64,000 nucleotides of DNA from Lysobacteraceae bacterium NML03-0222 (GTDB lineage: Bacteria; Pseudomonadota; Gammaproteobacteria; Xanthomonadales; Xanthomonadaceae): the NCBI GenBank assembly GCA_002798195.1, contig NWQM01000012.1:1-64000 (forward strand). Reading direction: 5' to 3'. Position 1 is the first letter of the stretch; the number at the start of each line of letters is the position of its first letter. The notes beneath the pieces were generated by a model. The model worked only from the letters and a program-made list of their open reading frames with translations, was not told where the DNA came from and did not search any database. Position numbers and translations under genes: made by a program. Positions 16,579 through 25,314 of the stretch are shown here, in pieces.

Positions 16579-17415
16579 TCAGCTTGCCAGGCCGCGCAGC
16601 AGCTCGTTGACGGAAGTTTTGGCGCGTGTTTTTTCGTCCACTTGTTTGACGATGACTGCGCAGTACAGCGAATGCGAGCCATCGGCGGCGGGCAGTTGCC
16701 CGGATACCACCACGCTGCCCGGCGGGATATAGCCATAGCTGATTTCGCCGCTTTCACGGTGGTAGATGCGGGTGGATTGACCCAAAAACACGCCCATGCC
16801 AATCACGCTGTGATGGCCGACGATGACGCCTTCCACCACTTCCGAGCGCGCGCCGATAAAACAATGGTCTTCGATGATGGTGGGGGTGGCCTGCAACGGC
16901 TCCAGCACGCCGCCAATGCCGGCGCCGCCGGAGATATGGCAGTGTTTGCCGACCTGGGCGCAGGAGCCGACCGTCGCCCAGGTATCGACCATCGTGCCTT
17001 CGCCCACATGGGCGCCGATATTGACGAAGCTCGGCATCAGCACCACATCGCGACCGATATGGCAGCCGCGCCGTGCGACCGTACCCGGCACCACGCGCAC
17101 GCCTTCGCGGCGAAAGTCCTCGGCATCAAAGCCGGCAAAACGCATCGGCACCTTGTCCCAGAAAGGTGCCGGGCTGCCTGCCATCACCTGCATGTCATGG
17201 GTGCGGAAATACAGCAGTACCGCTTTTTTCAGCCATTCATTGACCTGCCAGCCATCTGCCGTGGGTTCGGCCACGCGCAGCGTACCGCTTTCAAGTCCGG
17301 CCATGCAGGCCTCGATATCCGGGTGCAGGGCAGCCAGCGCAGCGTTATCGAGGCTGGTGCGCTGCTCAAAGGCGGCTTCAATGCGTTGGCGCAGTGCCGG
17401 GTCGAATGCGGTCAT
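16579..17415 (-). CDS. dapD: Tetrahydrodipicolinate N-succinyltransferase
   Basis: A 278-residue enzyme that succinylates tetrahydrodipicolinate in the succinylase DAP pathway. The left-handed beta-helix hexapeptide repeats (VVLMPSFVNIGAHVGEGT) and the motif GSCAQVGKHCHISGGAGIGG are visible. The start at 17415 follows AAGGAG at good spacing. A longer in-frame reading to 17670 crosses a hairpin and is rejected. dapD-yffB-dapE forms one operon. glnD, its neighbour in E. coli, is 20 kb away here. Confidence 0.95.
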   Translation of the reverse strand: MTAFDPALRQRIEAAFEQRTSLDNAALAALHPDIEACMAGLESGTLRVAEPTADGWQVNEWLKKAVLLYFRTHDMQVMAGSPAPFWDKVPMRFAGFDAEDFRREGVRVVPGTVARRGCHIGRDVVLMPSFVNIGAHVGEGTMVDTWATVGSCAQVGKHCHISGGAGIGGVLEPLQATPTIIEDHCFIGARSEVVEGVIVGHHSVIGMGVFLGQSTRIYHRESGEISYGYIPPGSVVVSGQLPAADGSHSLYCAVIVKQVDEKTRAKTSVNELLRGLAS

Positions 17416-17450
17416 CGGAAATCTCCTTGGGGCTAGGGCAAGATGCGTTG

Positions 17451-17479
17451 CCAGGCCGCCACAGTGGTGGGCGGCCTGG
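17451..17479. repeat. Inverted repeat upstream of dapD
   Basis: Perfect ten-base arms (CCAGGCCGCC at 17451-17460, complement at 17470-17479) with a nine-base loop, 35 bases before the dapD start. It could be a leftover terminator of the gene that once preceded dapD, or a leader structure. No T-run follows. Confidence 0.6.
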
Positions 17480-17659
17480 TGTCGGGCAAGCAAAACAGCC
17501 GCGATTATCGCCCAGTCGCGGGGTAGGGCGGCCAATCGTTGCAAATACGGGATGATGTGGTGAGAAAACGCCAGTTTATCCCGCGGCTTCCTGTCCCTAC
17601 CATGACATCCGTACCGTTTTTCACGGTGCTTGATGACAACAAATAACAGGATATTTGCC

Positions 17660-18535
17660 ATGACCACCAAAACCGTATTGAGTACCCATAGCGCTCCCGG
17701 CCGCCACTGGGTGGGCGATGGTTTTCCCGTTCACGGCATGTTTGGCTACAGCGGCGCGGATGTACCCAGCCGCAGCCCGTTTCTGATGCTGGACTATGCT
17801 GCGCCGACCGAATTTCCGCCCAACAGCGGCTACCGCCGTGGCGTGGGGCAGCATCCGCATCGCGGCTTCGAGACGGTCACCATCGTCTATGAGGGTGAAG
17901 TCGAGCACCGCGACAGCACTGGCGCTGGCGGCGTGATTGGTCGTGGCGATGTGCAGTGGATGACGGCCGGTGCCGGCATCATTCACGAGGAGTTTCATTC
18001 CGAGCGCTACAGCCGCGAGGGCGGGCCATTCGAGATGGTGCAGTTGTGGGTCAATCTGCCGAAGAAGGACAAGATGACCCCGGCGCACTATCAGGGCATT
18101 ACCGATGCGCAAATCCCATCCATCGCGTTGCCGGGTGATGCCGGTCGAGTGCGGGTGATTGCCGGGCGTTATGGCGAAGGCAAAGGCCCTGCCGAAACCT
18201 ACAGCCCGATGAACGTCTGGGATGTGCGCTTGAAGGCCGGACAAAGCGCCGACTTGGCGCAGCCCGAAGGCTGGAGCACGCTGATTGTGGTGCTCGATGG
18301 CACGGTGCTGGTCAATGGTGAGAAGGTACTGCGCAAGGCCGAAATGGCCACGCTCTCGCATGAAGGCAGCGGGGTGAGCATTGAGGCCAATGCCGACGCC
18401 AAGTTGCTGTTGCTGGCCGGTGAGCCGATTGACGAGCCGGTGGTGGGCTATGGCCCGTTCGTGATGAACAGCCAGGCCGAAATCGCCGAAGCCATCCGTG
18501 ACTTCAACAGTGGCAAGTTTGGCCGCATGGCTTGA
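17660..18535 (+). CDS. Pirin family protein (YhhW-like)
   Basis: A 291-residue bicupin. Metal ligands are in GQHPHRGFETVT (two His) and AGAGIIHEEFHS (His and Glu), as in pirin/YhhW, which has quercetinase activity in E. coli. The C-terminal cupin is degenerate. The start at 17660 has AGGA upstream; ATG codons at 17630 and 17633 are less likely. It is the first gene of the accessory block and is followed by a second pirin on the same strand. Confidence 0.85.
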   Translation: MTTKTVLSTHSAPGRHWVGDGFPVHGMFGYSGADVPSRSPFLMLDYAAPTEFPPNSGYRRGVGQHPHRGFETVTIVYEGEVEHRDSTGAGGVIGRGDVQWMTAGAGIIHEEFHSERYSREGGPFEMVQLWVNLPKKDKMTPAHYQGITDAQIPSIALPGDAGRVRVIAGRYGEGKGPAETYSPMNVWDVRLKAGQSADLAQPEGWSTLIVVLDGTVLVNGEKVLRKAEMATLSHEGSGVSIEANADAKLLLLAGEPIDEPVVGYGPFVMNSQAEIAEAIRDFNSGKFGRMA

Positions 18536-18656
18536 AGCGTGGCGACAGGCCATCACCTGCCGCCTATCCGCCAGCCACTAAGCTTGCATGGCGCAATGCC
18601 ATCAATTGCAGCGCCTTCCCCCATTTCTATCCCCAGCCCAAAGCCAAGGAGCACAC

Positions 18657-19553
18657 ATGATCCCACAAAAATTCACCGCCCATAGCAAAGACGTTGGTGG
18701 CATCCCCGTTGCCCGGCTGGTGCCGCAAGCCGGGCGCCGCACCATCGGCGCTTGGTGCTTTCTCGACCATATCGGCCCCGCTCGCTTTGAGGCGGACAGC
18801 CCCGGCTTGCAAGTCGGCGCGCATCCGCACACCAACCTGCAAACCTTTACCTGGATGCTGGAAGGCGAGCTTTTGCACCGCGACAGCCTGGGCTTTCGGC
18901 AAGTGATTCGCCCAGGCCAGGTCAATCTGATGACCGCAGGCACGGGGGATGCGCACGGCATTGCCCATACCGAGCAGACCCCCGAAGGGGTGCGCAGCCT
19001 GCACGCAGTCCAGCTGTGGATTGCCTTGCCGATGAATCAATCCATCGCGCCGGGCTTTGTGCACTACCCGGAACTGCCCACCTGGCAGGAAGGCGGCGTG
19101 CGCTATGCCCTCACCACCGGCAGCTTTCAAGGGCGTACCGCACCCACCATGCAGCACAGCCCACTGCTTGGCGTGGATGTGCAATGCCAGGCTGAGGCCA
19201 GCCTGCCAATATCCTGCCAAAGCGGTTGGGAATACGGCGTGCTGGTGATTGCCGGCCAGGTGCGCATCGGCGGTGAAACCTTTGGCACCGATGAGCTGGC
19301 CTTCATCGCTGCGGGCGAAACCCAGTTCGCCATCGAAGCGGAAGCCGGCAGCCACTTCCTGCTGCTGGGCGGCGAGCCGTTGCCGCACCCCACCGTCATG
19401 TGGTGGAACTTCGTCGCCGACAGCCGCGAGGCTTTGACTCGCGCCGTGGACGAGTGGAACAACCACAGCCCGCGCTTTGGCGAGGAAATCGACCTCACCG
19501 ACACCCCGCTGCGGCGCTTGCAGGCGCCAGAGGTGCCCGGCAACCTGCGCTAA
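18657..19553 (+). CDS. Second pirin family protein
   Basis: A 298-residue bicupin only distantly similar to its neighbour. It has metal-site HPHTNLQTFTWMLEG and TAGTGDAHGIAHTE. The usual second His of the HEE motif is replaced by a different His arrangement, so metal binding may differ. The start 18657 follows AAGGAG at seven bases. Substrate unknown. Confidence 0.82.
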   Translation: MIPQKFTAHSKDVGGIPVARLVPQAGRRTIGAWCFLDHIGPARFEADSPGLQVGAHPHTNLQTFTWMLEGELLHRDSLGFRQVIRPGQVNLMTAGTGDAHGIAHTEQTPEGVRSLHAVQLWIALPMNQSIAPGFVHYPELPTWQEGGVRYALTTGSFQGRTAPTMQHSPLLGVDVQCQAEASLPISCQSGWEYGVLVIAGQVRIGGETFGTDELAFIAAGETQFAIEAEAGSHFLLLGGEPLPHPTVMWWNFVADSREALTRAVDEWNNHSPRFGEEIDLTDTPLRRLQAPEVPGNLR

Positions 19554-19603
19554 AGCTGCATACGGCCTGCCAGCGCGCAGGCCGTCATGTTTCAATCGCG
19601 CTC

Positions 19604-20383
19604 ATGATGGATGTTGACGCCCTGACTGCGCACATTCGTGCGCAGCTGCACCAAGACCCCACGCCGGCGCAGATTGCCGCGCATTTCGGGGTCAACCGCT
19701 TTGCCCTGAGCCGCTGGTTTCGCGCCGAAACCGGGCTGAGCCTGCGCGACTACATCGCCGCGCTGAAAATCGAGCAGGGCATTGCCCCGCTGGTGCAAGG
19801 CCAGCCAGTGATTGCCTCGCAACTGGAGGCCGGCCATGCCAGCGCCGCCACCTACGCGCACCGCTTCCGCGCCCATACCGGGCAAAGCCCGCGCGACTAT
19901 CGCGCACAGGCCGCCACCTTCAGCGCCACCTTGCGGCAAGCGCTGCATGACGGCCGCGCCCGGGTGCTGCCCTACCACGGTTTCGACCCCGCCGCCCACC
20001 CGCAAACGCATGCGCTCAGCGTGGAAATACAGGGCGAAGGGCTGGCATCGCTGGTGTTTGTCGGGCTGTTTGCCGAGCCGATTCCGCGCGGCGTGCCGGT
20101 GCTGGGGCGGGCGCTGTTTCACACCCGCCGCTTTGTCATCGACCACATCCCTGACGGCCGCTACCACTTGCTCGGCTGCGAAATGCGCCCCAGCCTCAAC
20201 CCGCTGGATTTCTTCCGCCTCGACCACTGCCTGCGCGCCCTGCACCCCGAGCCGATTACCTTCCCGCTGCCCGCACCGCAAACGCTTGATTTAGCCTTCC
20301 GCCCGCTGCGCCCCAGCGACCCGCCGATCACCGTCAATATGCCCAAACTGCTGTTTGACTACCTGCGCCAGCGCAATCCGTGA
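19604..20383 (+). CDS. AraC-family transcriptional regulator with N-terminal DNA-binding domain
   Basis: A 259-residue protein. The double helix-turn-helix is at the N-terminus (about residues 5-95: FGVNRFALSRWFRAETGLSLRDYI, shown here in part as FALSRWFRAETGLS, then HRFRAHTGQSPRDYR). An effector-like domain of about 150 residues follows. This arrangement is the reverse of AraC. Start at ATG 19604 or 19607. It lies 50 bases after the second pirin, so it may control the pirin pair. Confidence 0.8.
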   Translation: MMDVDALTAHIRAQLHQDPTPAQIAAHFGVNRFALSRWFRAETGLSLRDYIAALKIEQGIAPLVQGQPVIASQLEAGHASAATYAHRFRAHTGQSPRDYRAQAATFSATLRQALHDGRARVLPYHGFDPAAHPQTHALSVEIQGEGLASLVFVGLFAEPIPRGVPVLGRALFHTRRFVIDHIPDGRYHLLGCEMRPSLNPLDFFRLDHCLRALHPEPITFPLPAPQTLDLAFRPLRPSDPPITVNMPKLLFDYLRQRNP

Positions 20384-20560
20384 CAAATGCCGTGCGGCGA
20401 TTTGCGGCAGGATGGCGAGCCTGACCATCCCCGTTGAGCGACTTTGCCCTGTAGGGTGTGCCCTTCATCGGTTTGTGAAGCAGGTCTGTGGCAGAGATCA
20501 ACGCATCGCCGCGCAGATTGCCCGAAAACGGCATTGAAAAACCCATAAGGAGCGTTTGCC

Positions 20561-21226
20561 ATGATCACTCTTTACGCACTCAAGCAATCCCGCGCCTACC
20601 GCATTGCCTGGTTGCTGGAATTGCTCGGCCTGGAATATCGCGCGGAAGTCATGGCGCGTGATGCCAAAACCGCGCTGGCGCCCGACAGCCTGCGCCGCAT
20701 CCACCCGCTGGGCAAATCGCCGCTGATAGACGACAACGGCCTGGTGCTGGCCGAAAGCGGCGCGATTGTCGAATACCTGATGACCCGGTATGGACAGGAA
20801 ACCGCGTTGAAGCCGCCGGTCGATAGCCCGGCCTATCCCGATTACCTGTTTTGGCTGCATTACGCAGAAGGTTCGTTAATGCCGTTATTGGTCATGTCGC
20901 TGGTCTTTCGCAAAATCGAAACACGCAAAATGCCGTTTTTCTTCAAGCCCATTGCCCGCAAGATAGTCGAGGGCGTGCGCGCCGCGTTTTTGAACCCGCA
21001 ACTCAAACGGCATTTGGAATTTGTTGAAAGCAAACTGGCAGGTCGCACCTGGCTGCTGGGTGAAAAAATCAGCGCCGCCGATGTGATGATGAGCTTTCCC
21101 CTACAGGCTGCGGTGTCGCGCACTGCGCTGGATTTGCCCCATATCGCCGCCTACGTGCGCCGCATCGAGGCCGACCCGGCCTGGCAGCGCGCAAGCGAGC
21201 GCCTCGGCAAACTGGAATTGCTCTAA
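20561..21226 (+). CDS. Glutathione S-transferase family protein
   Basis: A 221-residue GST. The N-terminal thioredoxin fold starts ITLYALKQSRAYRIAWLLE, with the glutathione-binding HPLGKSPLI and LAESGAIVEYL motifs. The C-terminal helical domain has the N-capping ISAADVMMSFP. It probably conjugates glutathione to electrophiles or reduces peroxides. AAGGAG lies eight bases before the ATG. The 177 bases upstream hold no gene I can support. Confidence 0.88.
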   Translation: MITLYALKQSRAYRIAWLLELLGLEYRAEVMARDAKTALAPDSLRRIHPLGKSPLIDDNGLVLAESGAIVEYLMTRYGQETALKPPVDSPAYPDYLFWLHYAEGSLMPLLVMSLVFRKIETRKMPFFFKPIARKIVEGVRAAFLNPQLKRHLEFVESKLAGRTWLLGEKISAADVMMSFPLQAAVSRTALDLPHIAAYVRRIEADPAWQRASERLGKLELL

Positions 21227-21285
21227 CGTATCCATTTTCATCCGCGCCACAAGCGCACCCGCTCACCCCACACAGGAGAAACCTC

Positions 21286-21723
21286 ATGAAAATCAGCCAC
21301 TATCTTTATTTCAACGGCAATTGCGCCGAGGCCATGACCTTTTACGCCGAACTCTTGGGCGGCAAGCTGGAAATCATGACTTATGCACAAATTCCGTCCG
21401 ATCCCGACATGCCGCCGCTGTCCAAAGCCGATAAAACCAAAGTCGCGCACAGCCAGCTGATGCATAACGGCGAACGCCTGCTCAACGCCAGCGACAGCCT
21501 GCCGGCCTTTTGCAGCGAAGGCGGCTTCCAGCCCATGCAAGGCTTTCAGGTGGCGATTAACGTCGATACCCTGGCCGAGGGCGAGCGCATTTTCCGGGCG
21601 CTTTCGGAAGGCGGGCAGGTGCAAATGCCGTTTGCCGAAACCTTCTGGGCCAAGGGCTTTGGCATCGTCACCGACCGCTTCGGCACCCCGTGGCAGGTGA
21701 ATGCCGAACTGCAAAGCTACTGA
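21286..21723 (+). CDS. VOC family protein (PhnB/YjdN-like)
   Basis: A 145-residue glyoxalase-fold protein beginning KISHYLYFNGNCAEAMTFY, with the paired beta-alpha-beta-beta-beta modules and the C-terminal FGTPWQVN motif of the PhnB/YjdN group. Substrate unknown; many are metal-free homologues. AGGAGAAA lies before the ATG, 59 bases after the GST gene. Confidence 0.86.
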   Translation: MKISHYLYFNGNCAEAMTFYAELLGGKLEIMTYAQIPSDPDMPPLSKADKTKVAHSQLMHNGERLLNASDSLPAFCSEGGFQPMQGFQVAINVDTLAEGERIFRALSEGGQVQMPFAETFWAKGFGIVTDRFGTPWQVNAELQSY

Positions 21724-21823
21724 ATGCGGCAGGGCGGCAGCCGTTGATTGATCGCTGACCGTCTGGCGCGCCATTTCCGGCGGCTTTAGTCTGGCGGACA
21801 CGACAACATTCAGGAGCCCCCGC

Positions 21824-22156
21824 ATGCAACGGCTTTATCTTGCCCAGTGCCTGATCGGTACCGCCTTGCCGCTGGCACAGTTCATCCCCTGGCTGGCTGA
21901 ACACGACCTGCACTTGCCGCTGATGTGGCAGCAGATTCAGGCCGACCGGCTGTCGGCCTTTGCCTGGGCCGATGTCGTGGTATCGGCCTTGGCGCTGATC
22001 GCCTTTGTGCTGGCCGAAAGCCGCCGCATTGGCATGCGGCATGGGCCGTTGAGCCTGCTCGGCCTGGCGGTTGGCGTGTCACTGGCGCTGCCGCTGTTTC
22101 TGTGGCTGCGCCAGCGGCATCTTGACCACGCTTCATCGCAGGGAGCAAACCCATGA
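21824..22156 (+). CDS. DUF2834 membrane protein
   Basis: A 110-residue inner-membrane protein with three predicted helices, fitting DUF2834, a family of unknown function. CAGGAG precedes the ATG. Its stop overlaps the start of the following SDR gene (ATGA), so the two are co-translated. Confidence 0.75.
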   Translation: MQRLYLAQCLIGTALPLAQFIPWLAEHDLHLPLMWQQIQADRLSAFAWADVVVSALALIAFVLAESRRIGMRHGPLSLLGLAVGVSLALPLFLWLRQRHLDHASSQGANP

Positions 22157-22872
22157 ACCCCTCCGGCCACAAAGTACTGATCACCGGCGGCGCCAGCGGC
22201 ATCGGGCTGGCGCTGGCCAAGCGCTTCCATGCTGCGGGCAACTCGGTGGTGCTGGCAGGCCGCCGCGCCGATGCCCTGGCCGAGGCGGCGCGCGCCTTGC
22301 CCGGCGCGCAAACGGCAGTGGCCGACATCACCCAGCCTGCCGACCGCGCGCGACTGTTGCAGGCGCATGGCGATATTTCCATTCTGGTCAACAACGCCGG
22401 CATCCAGATCAACCGACCCTTGCTGGAGCAAGACCAGGCCGACATCCGCCACGAGCTGGAAACCAATCTCGCCGCGCCGGTGCTGCTGACCCATGCGTTT
22501 CTGCCCGCGCTGCTGCGCCAGCCGCAGGCGGCCATCGTCAATGTCTCTTCGGGTCTGGCGCTGGTGCCCAAGGAGGCGGCCAGCATCTATTGCGCCAGCA
22601 AGGCCGCGCTGCACAGTTTTTCGCAAACCCTGCGCTGGCAGCTGGAAGGCACGCCGGTGCAAGTGTTCGAGCTGTTGCCGCCCTTGGTGGATACCGCCAT
22701 GACCCAAGGCCGCGGCAAGGGCAAGATCAGCCCCGATGCATTGGCCGCCGAGTTCTGGCGCGCTTTCGCGGCCGACCGCCACGAAGTGCTGGGCGGCAAA
22801 ACCCGCTTGCTGGCGCTGATCCAGCGCCTCTCGCCCGCACTGGCGCAGCGCATCATGCGCAACGGCTTGTAG
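22153..22872 (+). CDS. Short-chain dehydrogenase/reductase (DltE-like)
   Basis: A 239-residue classical SDR with NAD(P)-binding TGGASGIG, NNAG, the catalytic Ser in VNVSSG, and Tyr/Lys in YCASK. The Arg of LAGRR after the second strand suggests NADPH use. It resembles DltE-type oxidoreductases; substrate unknown. It is followed by a hairpin made of two inverted uptake-sequence-like 12-mers. Confidence 0.88.
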   Translation: MNPSGHKVLITGGASGIGLALAKRFHAAGNSVVLAGRRADALAEAARALPGAQTAVADITQPADRARLLQAHGDISILVNNAGIQINRPLLEQDQADIRHELETNLAAPVLLTHAFLPALLRQPQAAIVNVSSGLALVPKEAASIYCASKAALHSFSQTLRWQLEGTPVQVFELLPPLVDTAMTQGRGKGKISPDALAAEFWRAFAADRHEVLGGKTRLLALIQRLSPALAQRIMRNGL

Positions 22873-22937
22873 CGCGGGCTGGGGTTGGCGAAGGTCGGCG
22901 TCACTGGCCTTGTGCGGTATTGCGGCAGACGTTGCTG

Positions 22938-22966
22938 GGGCTGCCTGAAACCACTTCAGGCAGCCT
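22938..22966. repeat. Inverted pair of DNA-uptake-sequence-like 12-mers (terminator-like)
   Basis: Eleven-base perfect arms (22939-22949 and 22955-22965) enclose ACCAC. On the minus strand the 12-mer is AGGCTGCCTGAA (22955-22966), identical to the Simonsiella-type DUS dialect as I recall it. The plus-strand copy (22938-22949) has G in the first position. Neisseriaceae often use such inverted pairs as terminators. Here it lies 66 bases after the SDR gene. Confidence 0.7.
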
Positions 22967-23015
22967 CGCGCTGATTTGAAGGCAACAGTTCCAAGCTCAA
23001 CAACGGAGAACGCCC

Positions 23016-23354
23016 ATGTCTTTGAAAGATGATTTGCTGGCTTCCGAACGGCGGTTGTGCACTGCCGATCTGGATTTTTATCGGGCAATCTGTCGTGCCG
23101 ACGCCCTGTTTCTCATGCCGGGCATGACCGTCGGACTTGATGACGCGCTCGCGGGTCTTCAGCAGGCCCCGCCCTGGGATGCATTTACGCTTGCAGAGGT
23201 TCAAGTACGGGTGCTTGGCCGCGATGCGGCTGCAATCTCATACCGCTTCGAAGGCAACCGCGGCCATCAACGCTATGTCGCATATATGACATCCACCTAT
23301 GTCCGCTCCGAGCAAGGCTGGCAACTTGTTGTCCACCAGCAAACTCCCGCATGA
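23016..23354 (+). CDS. NTF2-like/DUF4440-type small protein
   Basis: A 112-residue protein with an N-terminal helix (LKDDLLASERRLCTADLDFY) and a curved beta-sheet ending in WQLVVHQQTPA, the usual finish of SnoaL/NTF2-like domains. No catalytic residues can be assigned. A GGAG lies eight bases before the ATG. It is bracketed by the two DUS-like hairpins, so it may have moved as a unit. Confidence 0.7.
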   Translation: MSLKDDLLASERRLCTADLDFYRAICRADALFLMPGMTVGLDDALAGLQQAPPWDAFTLAEVQVRVLGRDAAAISYRFEGNRGHQRYVAYMTSTYVRSEQGWQLVVHQQTPA

Positions 23355-23492
23355 GGTTTTCTGATTATTGTGCAATCCAATCGCATCAAGACTTGTTTGT
23401 CATGACCGCTCCCACAGCGGAATATCACCGCCAACTCATCCCGAACGGGCCGTCCAAGTGTCCCGCTGGTTGACGCCGCCCGCATTGGCAGC

Positions 23493-23519
23493 GGCTGCCT
23501 GAAAGCGCTTCAGGCAGCC
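23493..23519. repeat. Second DUS-like inverted pair (terminator-like)
   Basis: The same 11-base arms as the copy at 22939-22965 (GGCTGCCTGAA and its complement, 23493-23503 and 23509-23519) around AGCGC, which extends the dyad. Both flanking first positions differ from the full 12-mer (11 of 12 matched). It lies 138 bases after the NTF2-like gene and just before the DUF6151 gene. Confidence 0.7.
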
Positions 23520-23543
23520 CTTGACACATAAGGAGAAACATCC

Positions 23544-24080
23544 ATGACCCCATCCACCCAACTGGCCTGCCGCTGCGGCAAGACGCGCATCGAAGTGATC
23601 GGCGCGCCGTTTATGGTGACCGAATGCCTGTGCAACAGCTGTCGCGCTGCCGCCGGGCGTTTGGCGACGCTTCCGCAAGCGCAGAACTTGCTCACGCCCC
23701 TGGGCGCGACGGCAACCGCCCTGTATCGCAAAGACCGCGTGCGCTTTGTGGAGGGCCTTGAGCGGCTGGCCGAATTTCGCCTGACGGAAGATTCCGGCAC
23801 CCGGCGCGTGGTCGCCACCTGCTGCAACACGCCCCTGTTCATGGAGCTCAAGGGCGCGCACTGGCTGGATATTTACCTGCATCTGTGGCCGGCGGCTTCC
23901 CGCCCCAAGCCGCAAATGCGCACCATGACGAGCGACCTGGCTGACGCCTCGGCGCTGCCCGACGACTTGCCCAATCTGCCCAAACAATCGCTTGGGTTTT
24001 ACGCCAAGCTATTGGGCGCGTGGATAGCCATGGGCTTCAAAAATCCGCCCATTGCCATCAAGGAGAAGCTCCATGTCTGA
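23544..24080 (+). CDS. DUF6151/GFA-like cysteine-rich protein
   Basis: A 178-residue protein. Zinc-binding-type cysteines occur as LACRCGK, ECLCNSCR and TCCNTP, in the spacing of GFA/CENP-V-type Mss4 folds. It fits DUF6151. The fold suggests small-thiol adduct chemistry, but the function is unknown. AAGGAG precedes the ATG. Its end overlaps the next gene by eight bases. Confidence 0.72.
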   Translation: MTPSTQLACRCGKTRIEVIGAPFMVTECLCNSCRAAAGRLATLPQAQNLLTPLGATATALYRKDRVRFVEGLERLAEFRLTEDSGTRRVVATCCNTPLFMELKGAHWLDIYLHLWPAASRPKPQMRTMTSDLADASALPDDLPNLPKQSLGFYAKLLGAWIAMGFKNPPIAIKEKLHV

Positions 24081-24372
24081 CGACAAAATCGACATCGAAA
24101 ATATCAACACGCCGGGCAAAACCGCCCGCGTCGATCGCGCCAAATACCTGGCCATGCGCGAGGCCTTGCTGGCGGTACTGCCGCCCGAGCCGCCGGGCAT
24201 CACGGTAGCGCAGGCCAAGGCGGCGCTTTTGCCGCAGTTGCCAGAAGCGCTGTTTCCCGGCGGCGCCACGGCGGGCTGGTGGCTGAAAGCGGTTCAGCTT
24301 GATCTGGAAGCCAAGGGCATCATCCAGCGCGCGCCGGTAAAGCCCGTGCATTTGTACCGCGCGGGCGTCTAA
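24073..24372 (+). CDS. DUF6958 family protein
   Basis: A 99-residue protein with N-terminal NTPGKTARVDRAKY and a winged-helix-like core (ALLAVLPPEPPGITVAQAKA, LFPGGATAGWWLKAVQLDLE). It resembles DUF6958, of unknown function. ATG 24073 follows AAGGAG. It overlaps DUF6151 and so is translationally coupled to it. Confidence 0.68.
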   Translation: MSDDKIDIENINTPGKTARVDRAKYLAMREALLAVLPPEPPGITVAQAKAALLPQLPEALFPGGATAGWWLKAVQLDLEAKGIIQRAPVKPVHLYRAGV

Positions 24373-24411
24373 GCGCTCGCTAGTCTGGGGCGGCTTTGCC
24401 GGCGGTTCAGC

Positions 24412-25314
24412 TCAACGCCAATCAAGCCCGGCCAGCGCTTCGGCTAGGTAATCGACAAAGGCGCGCACGCGCGGTGGGGTGTGGCTGCGGGTGGGCATCA
24501 CGGCGTAGATGCCGCTGTCAGGCAGGCGGCAGTCGGGCAGCACGCGCTCCAGCCGCCCGGCGCGCAGGTCTTGGTGTACGTGCCAGAGGGAGTGGATGGC
24601 GATGCCCTGCCCGGCGATGGCGGCCTGGCGCAGGGCGTCGCCGTAGTTGCTGGCCAGGCGGCCGTGCACGCGCACGCTTTCTTCTTCGCCTTCGGGGTTG
24701 ATGATGTGCCAGTAGTGGTGCGGGCGGGGCTGGCTGTGGTGCAGCAGGCAGTCGTGTTCGGCCAGGTCGGCAATGCGCTGCGGCGCGCCGCGGGTTTTCA
24801 GGTAGCCGGGGGCGGCGACGAGCGCGCGGCGGTTGTCGGCCAGACGACGGGCGATCAGGCTGGAGTCGCTCAGCGCGCCGATGCGGATGGCTAGGTCAAA
24901 GCCGTCGCCCGCCAGGTCGATGGGGCGGTCATCCAGATGCAGGCAGATGTGCAATTGCGGGTGGGCGGCGAGAAAGCCGGGCAAGAGCGGGTTGAGGTAG
25001 TGGCTGCCGAAAGAGGGCGGGGCGGTGAGGCGCAGGGCGCCGCTGATGCGCTGGCTGTGCTGTTGCAGGCGGCTGGCGAGGGCTTCGAGTTCGGCCACCA
25101 GCGGACGGCCTTCTTCGGCCAGCGCCAGCCCTTCCGGGGTGGGGTGCAGGCGGCGCGTGGTGCGGTGCAGAAGGCGCAGGCCCAGTTCGCTTTCCAGCCG
25201 TTGCAGGCGCTGGCTGGCGACGGCGGGGGAGATGTCCATGTGCCGCGCGGCGGCGCTGATGGAGCCGCTGTCGAGCACTTGCAGGAACAGGGCGATGTCG
25301 CTCAAGCGGTTCAT
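24412..25314 (-). CDS. LysR-family transcriptional regulator
   Basis: A 300-residue regulator. The N-terminal winged helix reads DSGSISAAARHMDISPAVASQRLQRLE (key part SISAAARHMDISPAV), and a periplasmic-binding-type effector domain follows. It is transcribed divergently from an MFS exporter across 179 bases that contain a perfect eight-five-eight dyad of LysR-box form. It most likely controls the MFS/AKR pair and itself. Confidence 0.9.
   Translation of the reverse strand: MNRLSDIALFLQVLDSGSISAAARHMDISPAVASQRLQRLESELGLRLLHRTTRRLHPTPEGLALAEEGRPLVAELEALASRLQQHSQRISGALRLTAPPSFGSHYLNPLLPGFLAAHPQLHICLHLDDRPIDLAGDGFDLAIRIGALSDSSLIARRLADNRRALVAAPGYLKTRGAPQRIADLAEHDCLLHHSQPRPHHYWHIINPEGEEESVRVHGRLASNYGDALRQAAIAGQGIAIHSLWHVHQDLRAGRLERVLPDCRLPDSGIYAVMPTRSHTPPRVRAFVDYLAEALAGLDWR

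Noticed and set aside
20384..20560. Small frames and GTAGGGTGTGC phrase in the gap before the GST gene, echoed loosely near 31350
   Set aside because: No protein family, no ribosome site, and the similarity between the two places is too short to call a repeat.
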